A stretch of DNA of 64,000 nucleotides from Holophaga sp. GTDB lineage: Bacteria; Acidobacteriota; Holophagae; Holophagales; Holophagaceae. The stretch covers positions 20,398 through 84,397 of the forward strand of contig JARLGP010000159.1 of NCBI GenBank assembly GCA_031292735.1, given 5' to 3'. Position 1 is the stretch's first letter; each line of letters begins with the position of its first letter. Shown here in pieces: positions 1 to 8,245 of this stretch. The translations under genes were made by a program, and so were the position numbers. Under the pieces are notes generated by a model. The model searched no databases and was not told the origin of the DNA. It saw only the letters and a list, made by a program, of their open reading frames with translations.

Positions 1-842
1 ATCAGGTATGGGCTCCAGAGTGCGATATCCAACCGGCAGCTATTGTAGGAATGATCCCCATCAATCCATAACATGTTTATTTCCGGTTTTTGCCCGGAAA
101 ACAGGTGCCAACCGGCCGCCACATCCCGTGAAGCCATCTTGAACAGGTGGACGGAATCGGTGACTCCGTGCTTGGCCAGGTCCTGGTCGATGGTGGGGCG
201 GGGGGCCGCGTCAATGGCGTAGATCTGTCCCCGGCCGCGGTCCTGCCGGGCATAGGCCATGATCAGGGTCGAGCCCCCGGCATACGAGCCAATTTCCACG
301 ATGGTTCCAGGGTCGGGAGCATGAAAGGCGAGATGGTAAAGGAATTCCCTTTCGTCAGGATCCATCAGGGAAATACCTTCAATCGCCACCTTGTGCGATC
401 CAGCCATGAATGGCTTGAAAGAGTACAAGGTCCTGATGGAGTCATAAACAAAATGTTCGCTTATGGAGCCGACCTCATCGATCTTCAAATCGACGAAGAG
501 CCGAATGATATTTTGATAGTCGATCCAATCTCTTTCACTGCGCTCCGCATAAAGGGCCAGACCAAAATCGATGCCTTGGAGCGCCTTCCGGGTGGTCTCG
601 GGCAGCAGGGCCAAGGATAGATAGGGGACTGCTTCGGAGCAGGCATGGGTAACCAGGCCGGGGTGGCGCATGGCGAGCAGCCCAGGGTTGTGGGTGAGAA
701 CGTGAACCTTGTGGGATCCCGCGAGGTCCAGCAACCGGGCCACCATCAAGGTGGCGAGGGAGGGATCGATGGTCGCGACGAACAGAATCGGCTTTCCCTC
801 CTCCACGGGGGGGAGAGTGAACTGGAAGGAAAGCAAGTTCAT
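1..842 (-). CDS. Class I SAM-dependent methyltransferase (CmcI-like), 3' end outside the window
   Basis: Reading leftward from an ATG at 842, the frame stays open for 280 codons and runs off the window edge, so the C-terminus is missing. AAGGAG lies six bases before the ATG. Residues 183-192 (EIGSYAGGST) are the glycine-rich SAM-binding motif I, and 259-266 (WIDGDHSY) match the acidic motif of the CmcI/Methyltransf_24 group. The first ~150 residues match nothing I recognise and may be a separate domain. It follows two glycosyltransferase genes on the same strand, 128 bases downstream of the nearer one, so O- or N-methylation of a glycan or nucleotide sugar is plausible. Fold assignment is secure; the substrate is inferred only. 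Confidence 0.82.
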   Translation of the reverse strand, partial: MNLLSFQFTLPPVEEGKPILFVATIDPSLATLMVARLLDLAGSHKVHVLTHNPGLLAMRHPGLVTHACSEAVPYLSLALLPETTRKALQGIDFGLALYAERSERDWIDYQNIIRLFVDLKIDEVGSISEHFVYDSIRTLYSFKPFMAGSHKVAIEGISLMDPDEREFLYHLAFHAPDPGTIVEIGSYAGGSTLIMAYARQDRGRGQIYAIDAAPRPTIDQDLAKHGVTDSVHLFKMASRDVAAGWHLFSGQKPEINMLWIDGDHSYNSCRLDIALWSPYL

Positions 843-970
843 TGGGTTCTCCTTGCGATGATTGGCACTGGGTGTTTCCTTGAGATTAGCATCAGGGTGC
901 AGGAGCTGGTCCTGTCCGGGCCCTTCCCCGACAGGCGCGAGGACCTTCCTTCGGCTGGAACGCCAACCGG

Positions 971-2014
971 TCAGAGCCGGATGGCCCCTGGGGGAGGGGC
1001 ATAGGAGACCATGCGCTTTTGCGGGCAGGTTGCCTCGAATTCCATCAGGCCGGGCAGGCAGTCTTCGGGAGGCAGTTGGGAAAGCCTGGAAAGGGTCCGC
1101 CAGGAAGGTTCGTCGACAATGTCGGGCCGGAGCACCGGGGCAAGGTGCAGGTAGCGCCTGGCGGTGTAGGCATCACCCTCATGCAGGAGCTGGGTGCAGT
1201 AGCGCAGGCACATGGTGCCGAGCTTCTCCTTGGCCGGCCCGAGCCGGCGGGCCACGCTGGGACGGCCCAGGCTTTGGGCCATTTCGGCAAACGCGTGGAT
1301 GAGGAGGACGTGCTCGATGCTGTTGGTCAGGTTCCGGATGGCATGATTGGTCTCGTTGCCGGAATGGGTCCGGTAGGTGCAAAGCGGGTCCATGATGTAG
1401 CCCAGGTCCGAGGCGCTGGCCAGGCAGAAGTTCGAGAACCAGTCCCCGGCCACGTCGAAGCAGTAGCCCCTGACGGGCTCGCCTTCGCGCTCCACGCTCT
1501 GCTTCCGGAGGCATTGGGTGCTGACGCCGATGCCCGCCATCATGAACACTTCCATCTGTTCCGTGCTGGGCACCACGCAGCTGCAGTTGTAGAAGGGTGG
1601 TTCGTAGGTAATGACATCATTTTCATCGATGGCCTTGCGGTGATTGATGACGAAACCCACGGAAGGATGATCCTGCATGATCTTGACCGAGCGCTCCACG
1701 AGGGTCGGCTCGAAATAATCATCTGAAGAAAGGTAAATATGACATTCGGAACGAGGACTCATCATGTAATTGGCTTTCAAGGAATTTCGGGATGCGCCAT
1801 AGTTTTCGTCGCTCCTGAATATCCGGATTCGATCCTTGAACTTGGACTGAAATTCCATGGCGATATCGTAGGAATCATCCGATGAATGATTGTCAACGAA
1901 GATGACTTCCAGGTTGTCATAGGTCTGGCCCACCGCACTGCTGAGGCATGTGGACAAGTACCGGCCGTAGTTGTAGTTCGGAACCAGGATGGTGACGAGG
2001 GGGTGCGGGTTCAT
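971..2014 (-). CDS. Glycosyltransferase family 2
   Basis: A 347-residue GT-A fold enzyme that should move a sugar from a nucleotide donor to an acceptor in the cytoplasm. The N-terminus VTILVPNYNYGRY, then VIFVDNHSSDDSYDI, is the usual nucleotide-binding start of GT2, and SSDDYFEP near residue 97 is the metal-binding DXD equivalent. The C-terminal ~130 residues are helical and not diagnostic. The start is six bases after the stop of the next GT2 gene upstream, so the two are probably translationally coupled; no strong Shine-Dalgarno is seen. The two proteins look like a local duplication. Acceptor and sugar are unknown. Confidence 0.87.
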   Translation of the reverse strand: MNPHPLVTILVPNYNYGRYLSTCLSSAVGQTYDNLEVIFVDNHSSDDSYDIAMEFQSKFKDRIRIFRSDENYGASRNSLKANYMMSPRSECHIYLSSDDYFEPTLVERSVKIMQDHPSVGFVINHRKAIDENDVITYEPPFYNCSCVVPSTEQMEVFMMAGIGVSTQCLRKQSVEREGEPVRGYCFDVAGDWFSNFCLASASDLGYIMDPLCTYRTHSGNETNHAIRNLTNSIEHVLLIHAFAEMAQSLGRPSVARRLGPAKEKLGTMCLRYCTQLLHEGDAYTARRYLHLAPVLRPDIVDEPSWRTLSRLSQLPPEDCLPGLMEFEATCPQKRMVSYAPPPGAIRL

Positions 2015-2020
2015 GGCGTT

Positions 2021-2965
2021 TTAAAAGGAGGAAGGGAAAAGCGCCGCGGTCGCCCGGAATTCCGGCGTTTCGGCCACTTCCGGCAGGAAGGATTGAGCCA
2101 GGGAGAGGTATCCCCTCGCGTCCTGGGCGGAGCCTCGATCGAGCAGCACCTTCGAGCAGCGCACGCAGTCGAGGCTCAGCCGGCGAAGCGCGGCGGGAAA
2201 CTGCTTGCTGACAGATTCCCGTTTCAAGCGCGCGGCGATGGTGCAGAAGGATTGCAGGAACAGGTAGTGCTCGAAATATTCCTCGAGACTGGGAAGATAG
2301 GTGTTTCCCTGGACGGATTTGGCATCCCCGCGCCGGGCCAGGGGCTCGCGGATGTAGCCGAAATCGGAAATGGAGGATGCCATCACCAGCGGAAGCCATC
2401 GGGGGAAACGGTTGAAGATGAGGCCCTCGCTGTAGGCGAGGCTGTGGATGTCCCGGCGGTGGACGTGCTCGACCGGCATATCCAGGCCGGAAGCCATCAA
2501 TGATTCCATCATCGTATCGCCTGGGAGGATGTCGTCATGGGGGAGATAGGGCGGGGTGGTGATGACTTCTCCAGTGGGCAGGAGGGTGTCGGCCTGGGTC
2601 AACACGCACCCCAGCTTCTCGTTGGATTCGAACAGTTCGATCGACCTGGAGATGAAGGAAGGGGCGATCGTGCTGGTCGGTTGCAGGTAGTGGATGTACC
2701 GGGTCCGTGGATTGGTGATGGTGTGGCAACGGCCCCAATGTTCCCATTGGCTCACATGGGTGAATATCCGCCCCGTATAGACGCGGTCCCGGTAGCGCCT
2801 TTCGAAGTCCAGGGCGATGTCATAGGTCTCGTCATCGGATTGGTTGTCCAAGGCCGAAATGCGAAGGTTCTCGTAGTCCTGATCAACGGCGCTCTGCAGG
2901 CAGCGATGCAACGTCTCCCGATTGTTGTATGTGGGAATCATGATGGTAACCAGTTGCTTTTCCAT
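2021..2965 (-). CDS. Glycosyltransferase family 2, paralogue of its neighbour
   Basis: A 314-residue GT2 enzyme. VTIMIPTYNNRETLHRCLQ and ALDNQSDDETYDIA are the nucleotide-sugar binding motifs. The expected DXD region is degenerate here (YLQPTSTIAPSF), whereas the downstream paralogue has SSDD, so metal binding and activity may differ between the two. It is the first gene of a minus-strand run ending in a methyltransferase. Its start faces the sigma-54-preceded GT2-GT9 gene across 369 bases. Likely part of a surface or flagellar glycosylation set; this role is inferred from context only. Confidence 0.82.
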   Translation of the reverse strand: MEKQLVTIMIPTYNNRETLHRCLQSAVDQDYENLRISALDNQSDDETYDIALDFERRYRDRVYTGRIFTHVSQWEHWGRCHTITNPRTRYIHYLQPTSTIAPSFISRSIELFESNEKLGCVLTQADTLLPTGEVITTPPYLPHDDILPGDTMMESLMASGLDMPVEHVHRRDIHSLAYSEGLIFNRFPRWLPLVMASSISDFGYIREPLARRGDAKSVQGNTYLPSLEEYFEHYLFLQSFCTIAARLKRESVSKQFPAALRRLSLDCVRCSKVLLDRGSAQDARGYLSLAQSFLPEVAETPEFRATAALFPSSF

Positions 2966-3334
2966 ACGGATCTTGGTCCTTGTCGGGTGAATGGTAGAGA
3001 GAGCCCTTTTTCGATGCTGGCATTACAACACGGGAGGTCTTGACCCGGCAGGATTAGCAGGATCCATGCCTCGATCAGGGGCCGTCGCTCTTGTCTCATC
3101 GGCGGAAAGGACTGAAAAGAAAGGGTGCACTTTTTGCCTGCCGCCCCGGGTCGAAGAATTGACGCTCCCGACCGACGTTCGGGGCAGCACCCCGGGTTCC
3201 GGCATCGCGCAGGGAAGGATCCCGGCGTGGAAGCTCCTTTCCGGACCCATTCATCCGCTCTTGGCACTGGGCTTGCAATTCCCCTGCCGCCCTGGCTGCA
3301 TTTAAGCGGTAGGCTGCTGCTCTGGAGTTGTCCC
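2966..3334. other. Divergent intergenic region between glycosyltransferase operons
   Basis: 369 bases with no convincing gene. An open frame continues upstream of 3335 on the plus strand, but its predicted residues are arginine/proline-rich and unlike the GT2 family, so it is treated as noncoding. The stretch holds the sigma-54-type promoter at 3262-3277 for the plus-strand genes. I see no clear sigma-70 or sigma-54 site for the minus-strand genes. Confidence 0.6.
3262..3277 (+). promoter_or_regulatory. Sigma-54 (-24/-12) promoter
   Basis: TGGCACTGGGCTTGCA matches the sigma-54 consensus TGGCACGNNNNTTGCA at every defined position but one, with the required GG-N10-GC spacing. Transcription would start near 3288-3290, giving a leader of about 45 bases before the TTG start at 3335. 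Sigma-54 control in a glycosyltransferase block recalls flagellar regulons, but no flagellar gene is in view. A sigma-54 activator gene lies at 9915-10877; a link is not shown. Confidence 0.75.
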
Positions 3335-5209
3335 TTGGGGCCCTTACCTCGTATTTCCCTCTGCATCCCGACCAATGCCTCCAGGGCGCCTTTCCTCAAG
3401 GTGGCGCTGGCCAGCGCCATCCAGGAAGCGCTTGCCTACCCGCCTGGAATGGTGGAGGTGCTGGTGTCGGACAATGGCTCCAGCGAATCCACCCAGACCC
3501 TGCTGAGGGAGTTCCAGGCTCAGTACCCCTTGCTTCGGCTGACCGGCTTCCCGGAGAACCGGGGCTTCGACACGAACTACCTGAACTGTTTTCAGGAGGC
3601 CAAAGGCGAATTTGCATGGGTCATGGGCGATGACGACATGTTCCTGCCCGGTTGCCTGGCACCGGTGCTGGCGGCCATCGAGGCCGGTGCCGATGCCATC
3701 CTCTGCGCCGCCTACGAGTGTGATTTCCAGATGAAGCCGCTGCAGCCCAGGGCCTGGTTCAAGCAGTCCCCCCTGGTCGCCACGGCCTGGCATATCGACA
3801 CCCGCCAGGACCTGATCGAATATTTCGGCAAACTGCAGTACCAGGCGGGCGCCTTCGCTTTCATCAGCGCGGCCATCATCCGCCGGGAGCGGTTCCTGGA
3901 AGGGCTTCCGGTCCTCCAGAAAGGGATGGGGACGTCGTATGTGCACGTCCTGGGGATGTTGGCATTCCTGGCAGCCCCCACCTGCCTCCACTGGATTCCC
4001 CAGACGCTCTTCCTGAACCGGCTCGGCAATGATGGGCTCGCCAAGGAAAATCCATGGGGAAGGTTCAACCTGGACCTGGACGCCTGGATCCGGTTCGCGG
4101 ACATCTGCTTCCCGGAGCGGGACGCATTGAGGGCGGCCTTCATGGGGGTGTTGCGCAGCAACCACCAGAACGACATGGTCAGGAGCCTGCGCCTGCTTGC
4201 GGGCGCCGACCGGAATCGCTGGCTGGACGCGCGCCGGAAGCTCCTGGAAGTGGGCTATGACGCTGTCCTTGTGGAATCGGTGGACCTTGGCCATGGCTTC
4301 TGCCACCTGGAAGTGCCCGCGCCCCGGAACCTGGACGCCCAGGGGCTATGCCTGGCCGACTTGGTGCTGGTCGCCCGCGGAGCCCGGCGCATCCTCGTGC
4401 TGGCGGAGGCGGGCCTGGACGACTTCCTGGCCGGCACCGGCCTGCTTGAGACGCTGCGTGCTGGCGCCCGGGACGCCGCGCTCCGGGTGGTCTGCCCCCA
4501 GGACCTGGCCCCTCTGCTGGCTGGCTTCGACCTGCAGATCATCGACCGGGATCCGTTCCTGGGAGACGACCGTTACATGGAAGCCCAGGTGGCGGCCGTC
4601 CAGGGGTTCGCTCCCGACCTGGTGGTGAACCTGGACCGCCAGCGGCGCATCACCGGGGACCTGCTGACCGAGGCCGCCCGGGCGGCCGGGTCGCTTGGCT
4701 TCGATGACGAGACCCCGGAAAACCGCGGCGACGCCACCCGCCTTCGGCGCAGCCGGCTCTACCGCAGGCTGCTGGCCAAGGACGCCCCGGTCCAGGCGCT
4801 GGCGGAGGCGCTCGGCCTCCAGCCCGGTCCCCAGCGCCTGTGGCCGGACCTGGCCTGCCAGGCCAGGGCCCGGAACCTCCTGGAAGGGACCGGATGGGAC
4901 GGCCGCCGCACCCTGTGCGTCCTTGCCGATGACCCGGACGCCCTGGCCGGTCCCGGGGCGACGGTGCTGCAACGGGCGCGGCAGGACGGGTGGACCGCCA
5001 TCGGTCTGGGCGGGCCGGGCACCCGTCCGGTGCTTGGCCCGGCCCTGCATCCCTTTGGGACCCGGGCGCGCAATCTGGGCGGCACCCTGCCCCTGGCCGA
5101 CATGGCCGCGGTTCTCCAGGTGTGCGGGGGGTTCGTGGCCGGAAGTCCGGTCTTCCAGTCCCTGGCCAGGGCGGCGGGCTGCCCGCCTTATGGGTCCGAA
5201 CCCTCCTGA
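3335..5209 (+). CDS. Two-domain glycosyltransferase: GT2 N-terminus fused to a GT9-like C-terminus
   Basis: The start chosen is TTG at 3335, with GGAG seven bases upstream, downstream of a sigma-54 promoter and right before the GT2 sequence RISLCIPTNASRAPF; this gives 624 residues. The GT2 part covers about residues 1-260 with VLVSDNGSS and the metal-binding GDDD near 97-100. From about residue 330 the sequence resembles heptosyltransferase-like GT9: ILVLAEAG, then NLGGTLPLADMAAVL and a VAGSPVFQSLA motif near the end. The GT9 half lacks the usual clear Asp/Lys catalytic signature and may be a binding or degenerate domain. Its stop overlaps the next ATG (TGATG), so the downstream GT4 is translationally coupled. 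Confidence 0.8.
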   Translation: MGPLPRISLCIPTNASRAPFLKVALASAIQEALAYPPGMVEVLVSDNGSSESTQTLLREFQAQYPLLRLTGFPENRGFDTNYLNCFQEAKGEFAWVMGDDDMFLPGCLAPVLAAIEAGADAILCAAYECDFQMKPLQPRAWFKQSPLVATAWHIDTRQDLIEYFGKLQYQAGAFAFISAAIIRRERFLEGLPVLQKGMGTSYVHVLGMLAFLAAPTCLHWIPQTLFLNRLGNDGLAKENPWGRFNLDLDAWIRFADICFPERDALRAAFMGVLRSNHQNDMVRSLRLLAGADRNRWLDARRKLLEVGYDAVLVESVDLGHGFCHLEVPAPRNLDAQGLCLADLVLVARGARRILVLAEAGLDDFLAGTGLLETLRAGARDAALRVVCPQDLAPLLAGFDLQIIDRDPFLGDDRYMEAQVAAVQGFAPDLVVNLDRQRRITGDLLTEAARAAGSLGFDDETPENRGDATRLRRSRLYRRLLAKDAPVQALAEALGLQPGPQRLWPDLACQARARNLLEGTGWDGRRTLCVLADDPDALAGPGATVLQRARQDGWTAIGLGGPGTRPVLGPALHPFGTRARNLGGTLPLADMAAVLQVCGGFVAGSPVFQSLARAAGCPPYGSEPS

Positions 5210-6735
5210 TGACCGGCCCGGACCCTTCCGTGACCCCGGGGAAGATCCCGCTGCGCTGGGAGGGCTCCCAGTTCGTCCACCACAGCCTGGCCCACGTGAA
5301 CCGCCAGCTCTGCCTGGGGCTGCTGGCCTCGGGCCAGGTGGACCTGGACCTCGTCCCCGACGGATCCAGTCCAGAAGATGCTGCCGTGATGAAGGCCTTC
5401 CCGTCCCTGGCCGCCCGCGTGGGCCGGCCCGCGGCCCCCCCCGCGGTCACCGTGCGGCACCAGTGGCCGCCCCGGTTCGACCCGCCCGCCGCGGGGGCCT
5501 GGGTGATGATCCAGCCCTGGGAATACGGCGGCATCCCTGAGGAATGGGTGGCCCCCATGCGCGACCTGGTGGACGAGGTCTGGGTGCCTTCCGCCTGGCT
5601 CAAGGACTGCTACGTGCGCAGCGGGATCCCCGGGGACCAGGTGGTGGTGGTGCCCAATGGGGTGGACGGCCAGGTGTTCCGGCCCGACGGCGAGCGGTTC
5701 CCGCTGGCGACGTCCAAGGGCTGCAGGTTCCTGTTCCTGGGCGGCACCATCCCGCGCAAGGGCATCGACCTGCTGCTGGACACCTACTGCAGGACCTTCC
5801 GGGCCAGCGACGACGTTTGCCTGGTGATCAAGGCCCAGGGGGGCGGGATCTACGACGGTCTCGACCTGCCTGCCTTCCTGGCCAGGCTCCGGGCCGAGGA
5901 TCCGCTGGCTCCGGAGATCGAGTATCGCGCCGACGACCTCACCGAACCGCAGGTCGCGGCGCTCTACCGCAGTTGCGACCTGCTGGTGCATCCGTACCGG
6001 GGCGAGGGCTTCGGCCTGCCCATCGCCGAGGCCATGGCCAGCGGGCTGCCGGTGCTGGTCACGGCCCGGGGCGGGGCCCAGGACTTCAGCCGGGAGGCCT
6101 GGGCCTACCTGGTCCCCAGCCGGCCCTTCACCGTCGCCGCTCCGGCGGGCTTCACCCCCGGCAGGGCCGGGTTCTGGCTGGAGGAGCCGGACGCCGCGGT
6201 GCTTGGCCAGCTGATGCGGCGGGCCTTCGCCGACCCGGAAGAACGCCGGCGCATGGGGCAGCGCGGCCGGGAGCACGCCCTGGCCGAACTGGGCTGGGCG
6301 GGGCCGACGGCTTTGGTCCTGGAACGGATCCGGCTGCTGGCCGGGCGCACCCTGCGTCGCTGCACCCCGGCCAGGCCGGAGGCGTTCCTGTTCCACCCGG
6401 ACTGGTCCACCGCCGAATGGGCGGAGGTGCTGCTGAGCTTCATCCTGGCGTTCCGGCCCGGGGAGCCGGTGGCCCTGGTGCTGCCCCGGTCGGGCGCTCC
6501 GGGGGAGCCCACCCTGGCCCAGATCCAGGCGCGGGAGCTGGAGCTGGTCAAGGGTTCCGGCCTCCAGGCGTTCCCGGACGTGGTGCTGGTGGACAACCCG
6601 GAGGAGCTGCCCGAGGTGCTGGCCGGCTACGGCCCGGTGACCCCGGTGCCGGCGGGCCGGGGCGTGGTGGAAGGGCTGCAGGGCCCCAACGGCCTGCGCC
6701 TGGCCGCCGCTCGGACTCGGCTCAATGCCAGGTGA
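5209..6735 (+). CDS. Glycosyltransferase family 4 (GT-B) with a C-terminal extension
   Basis: 508 residues from the ATG that overlaps the previous stop. The core is GT4: WVPSAWLKDCYVRSG and VVVVPNGVD in the middle, FLFLGGTIPRKGIDLLL at the start of the donor domain, and EGFGLPIAEAMASGLPV at about residue 265, the E-X7-E-type donor-binding loop. The last ~110 residues, after the helix that normally ends GT4, form an added segment (FLFHPDWSTAEWAEVLLSF onward) resembling an extra alpha/beta half-domain. It is co-transcribed with the GT2-GT9 fusion, so the two probably build one glycan in sequence. Donor and acceptor are unknown. Confidence 0.87.
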   Translation: MTGPDPSVTPGKIPLRWEGSQFVHHSLAHVNRQLCLGLLASGQVDLDLVPDGSSPEDAAVMKAFPSLAARVGRPAAPPAVTVRHQWPPRFDPPAAGAWVMIQPWEYGGIPEEWVAPMRDLVDEVWVPSAWLKDCYVRSGIPGDQVVVVPNGVDGQVFRPDGERFPLATSKGCRFLFLGGTIPRKGIDLLLDTYCRTFRASDDVCLVIKAQGGGIYDGLDLPAFLARLRAEDPLAPEIEYRADDLTEPQVAALYRSCDLLVHPYRGEGFGLPIAEAMASGLPVLVTARGGAQDFSREAWAYLVPSRPFTVAAPAGFTPGRAGFWLEEPDAAVLGQLMRRAFADPEERRRMGQRGREHALAELGWAGPTALVLERIRLLAGRTLRRCTPARPEAFLFHPDWSTAEWAEVLLSFILAFRPGEPVALVLPRSGAPGEPTLAQIQARELELVKGSGLQAFPDVVLVDNPEELPEVLAGYGPVTPVPAGRGVVEGLQGPNGLRLAAARTRLNAR

Positions 6736-6738
6736 AAC

Positions 6739-6766
6739 TTGCTGAAATCCCAAATGGGATTAGACT
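6739..6766 (+). promoter_or_regulatory. Predicted promoter with inverted repeat in the spacer (toxin-antitoxin operator)
   Basis: TTGCTG (6739-6744) and TAGACT (6761-6766) are separated by 16 bases. The spacer holds an inverted repeat, AATCCC-AAAT-GGGATT at 6746-6761. A repressor bound there would block the promoter, as expected for antitoxin autoregulation. Transcription would start only about a dozen bases before the antitoxin ATG at 6785. The promoter is inferred; the repeat is visible directly. Confidence 0.55.
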
Positions 6767-6784
6767 GGGACAGAAGAGGAAGCC

Positions 6785-7234
6785 ATGACGGTGCTCCACG
6801 AATCTCGGTCCGAAAGGATGGAACGCAAGCCCCTGGGCGGACCCAAGCCGGTCTTCCTGGAGGAGCTGGGCACGGCCCACCTGCTGGGGGCCTGCCGGCA
6901 GCTCCAGGAACAGTGGGGGCTGGAGGCTGAGGTGAGCGCCAACCTGCTGGGAACCTCCCGGTCCACCTGGTTCCGCTGGCTGGACGCCCTGAAGGGCGGC
7001 AAGGAGGTCCAGTGGACCGGCGACCAGCGCACCCGGGCCCTGGCCCTGCTGCGCATCTACGAGGCGGTGGCCGACCTGCATCACGAGGACGAGGACGCCC
7101 GCCAGTGGGTGCACCAGCCGCTGGAGGCTCCGGGCTTTGCCGGGCGCACGCCCCTGGCGGTCATGACCTCGGGATTCGAGGGGCTCCTGCTGGTGCGCGA
7201 CTACCTGGACTTCCTGCACAGCGCCTGGACCTGA
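6785..7234 (+). CDS. Xre/MbcA/ParS-type antitoxin (DUF2384)
   Basis: 149 residues; AGAGGA just upstream supports the ATG at 6785. The middle has a helix-turn-helix-like segment (ANLLGTSRSTWFRWLDAL), and the C-terminus has the toxin-binding DUF2384 pattern: RIYEAVADLHHEDEDARQW, then LEAPGFAGRTPLAVMTSGFEG. Members neutralise RES-domain toxins by capping their active site and repress their own operon. The toxin ATG follows two bases after this stop, the normal antitoxin-first order. The inverted repeat at 6746-6761 is the likely operator. Confidence 0.9.
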   Translation: MTVLHESRSERMERKPLGGPKPVFLEELGTAHLLGACRQLQEQWGLEAEVSANLLGTSRSTWFRWLDALKGGKEVQWTGDQRTRALALLRIYEAVADLHHEDEDARQWVHQPLEAPGFAGRTPLAVMTSGFEGLLLVRDYLDFLHSAWT

Positions 7235-7236
7235 CC

Positions 7237-7818
7237 ATGGCCGCGGCCCGCCGGGTGCTGTTCTTCGCCGCCCTGTGCTTCCGGCTGGCCCTGCGGCGCG
7301 AGACCAGTCCGCTGGAGGCCCTGGGGCTGCCGGGGGTGCAGTCGCGGGAACGGGTGGAAGGGGCCAGTGCCGCCCGGAAGTTTCCCGGGCGGTTCGATTC
7401 GCCCGGATTCCCGGTGCTGTACGTGGCCACCACGGTCGAGACCTGCGCCGCCGAGATCGCCCATCACCTCAAGGCGCACTACCTCGACCTCGCCCACGCC
7501 ATTCGGCCCCAGGACTTCGACTACACCCTGCTGGAAGTGCCCATGGCCGGCGCCTTCGACGATCTCCGTTCCCGGCGCGACGCTCCCAAGGGCCTCCAGA
7601 GCCCCGCCTCCGGCGTCTATTCCCTGGCCCGGCTCTATGCCTTCAGGGCCTTCCAGGAGGGCCTGGACGGCCTCATCCACGCCTCGGCCCGGCATCGCGG
7701 CGGCACCTGCGTGGCCCGGTTCCTGGCCGGAGGCCTCGTCCTGGCGACCCGCCCGGTGGGCCGGGTGCGCTTCCACTGGACCGGCAAGAAACTGCTCCAG
7801 GCCGCCGCCCGGGTTTGA
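7237..7818 (+). CDS. RES-domain toxin (ParT/MbcT family)
   Basis: 193 residues. RES toxins either degrade NAD+ or ADP-ribosylate phosphoribosyl pyrophosphate synthetase. The family residues are visible: Arg in CFRLALR near residue 16, the acidic helix ETCAAEIAHH at 68-77, and Ser 150 within HASARHRGGTCVARF. SGVYSLARLYAFRAF also matches the family core. The start is ATG at 7237, two bases after the antitoxin stop, with no Shine-Dalgarno of its own, so it relies on coupled translation. The pair looks intact. It sits between glycosyltransferase genes and pgm with a phage-type gene downstream, so it was probably acquired. Confidence 0.9.
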   Translation: MAAARRVLFFAALCFRLALRRETSPLEALGLPGVQSRERVEGASAARKFPGRFDSPGFPVLYVATTVETCAAEIAHHLKAHYLDLAHAIRPQDFDYTLLEVPMAGAFDDLRSRRDAPKGLQSPASGVYSLARLYAFRAFQEGLDGLIHASARHRGGTCVARFLAGGLVLATRPVGRVRFHWTGKKLLQAAARV

Positions 7819-7861
7819 TGGCGAGGCGTTCCAGGGTCATGCTGGAAAGTCAGGGGATGGT

Positions 7862-8242
7862 ATGAGTCTGGTCACGATCGAACAGAAATTGCAGCAGCTG
7901 GAAACCTTGGGCGGAGCGGCCGAGCTGGAGGCGGTGGAACTGCTGCTGGCCGAGCGGATCCGTCAGGTGGACGGAGAGGGCTGGACCCCGGCCCATGACG
8001 ACGTCGAACGCCGGGAGGGCCAACTGGCCGCCGCCGGGGCCAGCTACGCCCTGGCGGTGGCCCAGAAGGCGGTGGTGCACGCCCGCACCGGCCGCCTGGA
8101 CGTGCGGCCCAGCGCCCCCCACGCCCGCTGGCCGTTCAGCCCCCTGGCCTGGAAGCCCACCGGCATGCGCCGGATGACGGTCAAGGGCGGGGCCCTGGTG
8201 CTGGCGGAACTGGCGCGTCAGGTGCGGGCCGGGCTGGAGTGA
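7862..8242 (+). CDS. Phage-type conserved hypothetical protein
   Basis: 126 residues from ATG 7862. I know no function. The pattern EGWTPAHDDVERREGQLAAAGASYALA, then WPFSP..WKPTG and VKGGALVLAELARQ, is the layout of a small family common in phages and prophages (EGWT-HDD, WPW-WKP, KAGALI-AEI). It has no signal peptide or membrane segment. It lies 43 bases after the RES toxin gene and ends three bases before the convergent pgm stop. With the toxin-antitoxin pair it may be a remnant of a mobile element; no integrase or repeats are seen. Confidence 0.7.
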   Translation: MSLVTIEQKLQQLETLGGAAELEAVELLLAERIRQVDGEGWTPAHDDVERREGQLAAAGASYALAVAQKAVVHARTGRLDVRPSAPHARWPFSPLAWKPTGMRRMTVKGGALVLAELARQVRAGLE

Positions 8243-8245
8243 ACC

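Noticed and set aside
3125..3334. N-terminal extension of the GT2-GT9 protein from an ATG at 3125
   Set aside because: The extension is Arg/Pro-rich, unlike GT2, and contains the sigma-54 promoter; TTG 3335 has a proper ribosome-binding site.
6746..8242. Integrated mobile element carrying the toxin-antitoxin and phage-type genes
   Set aside because: No integrase, transposase, terminal repeats or tRNA attachment site is visible, so only a possible remnant is noted.
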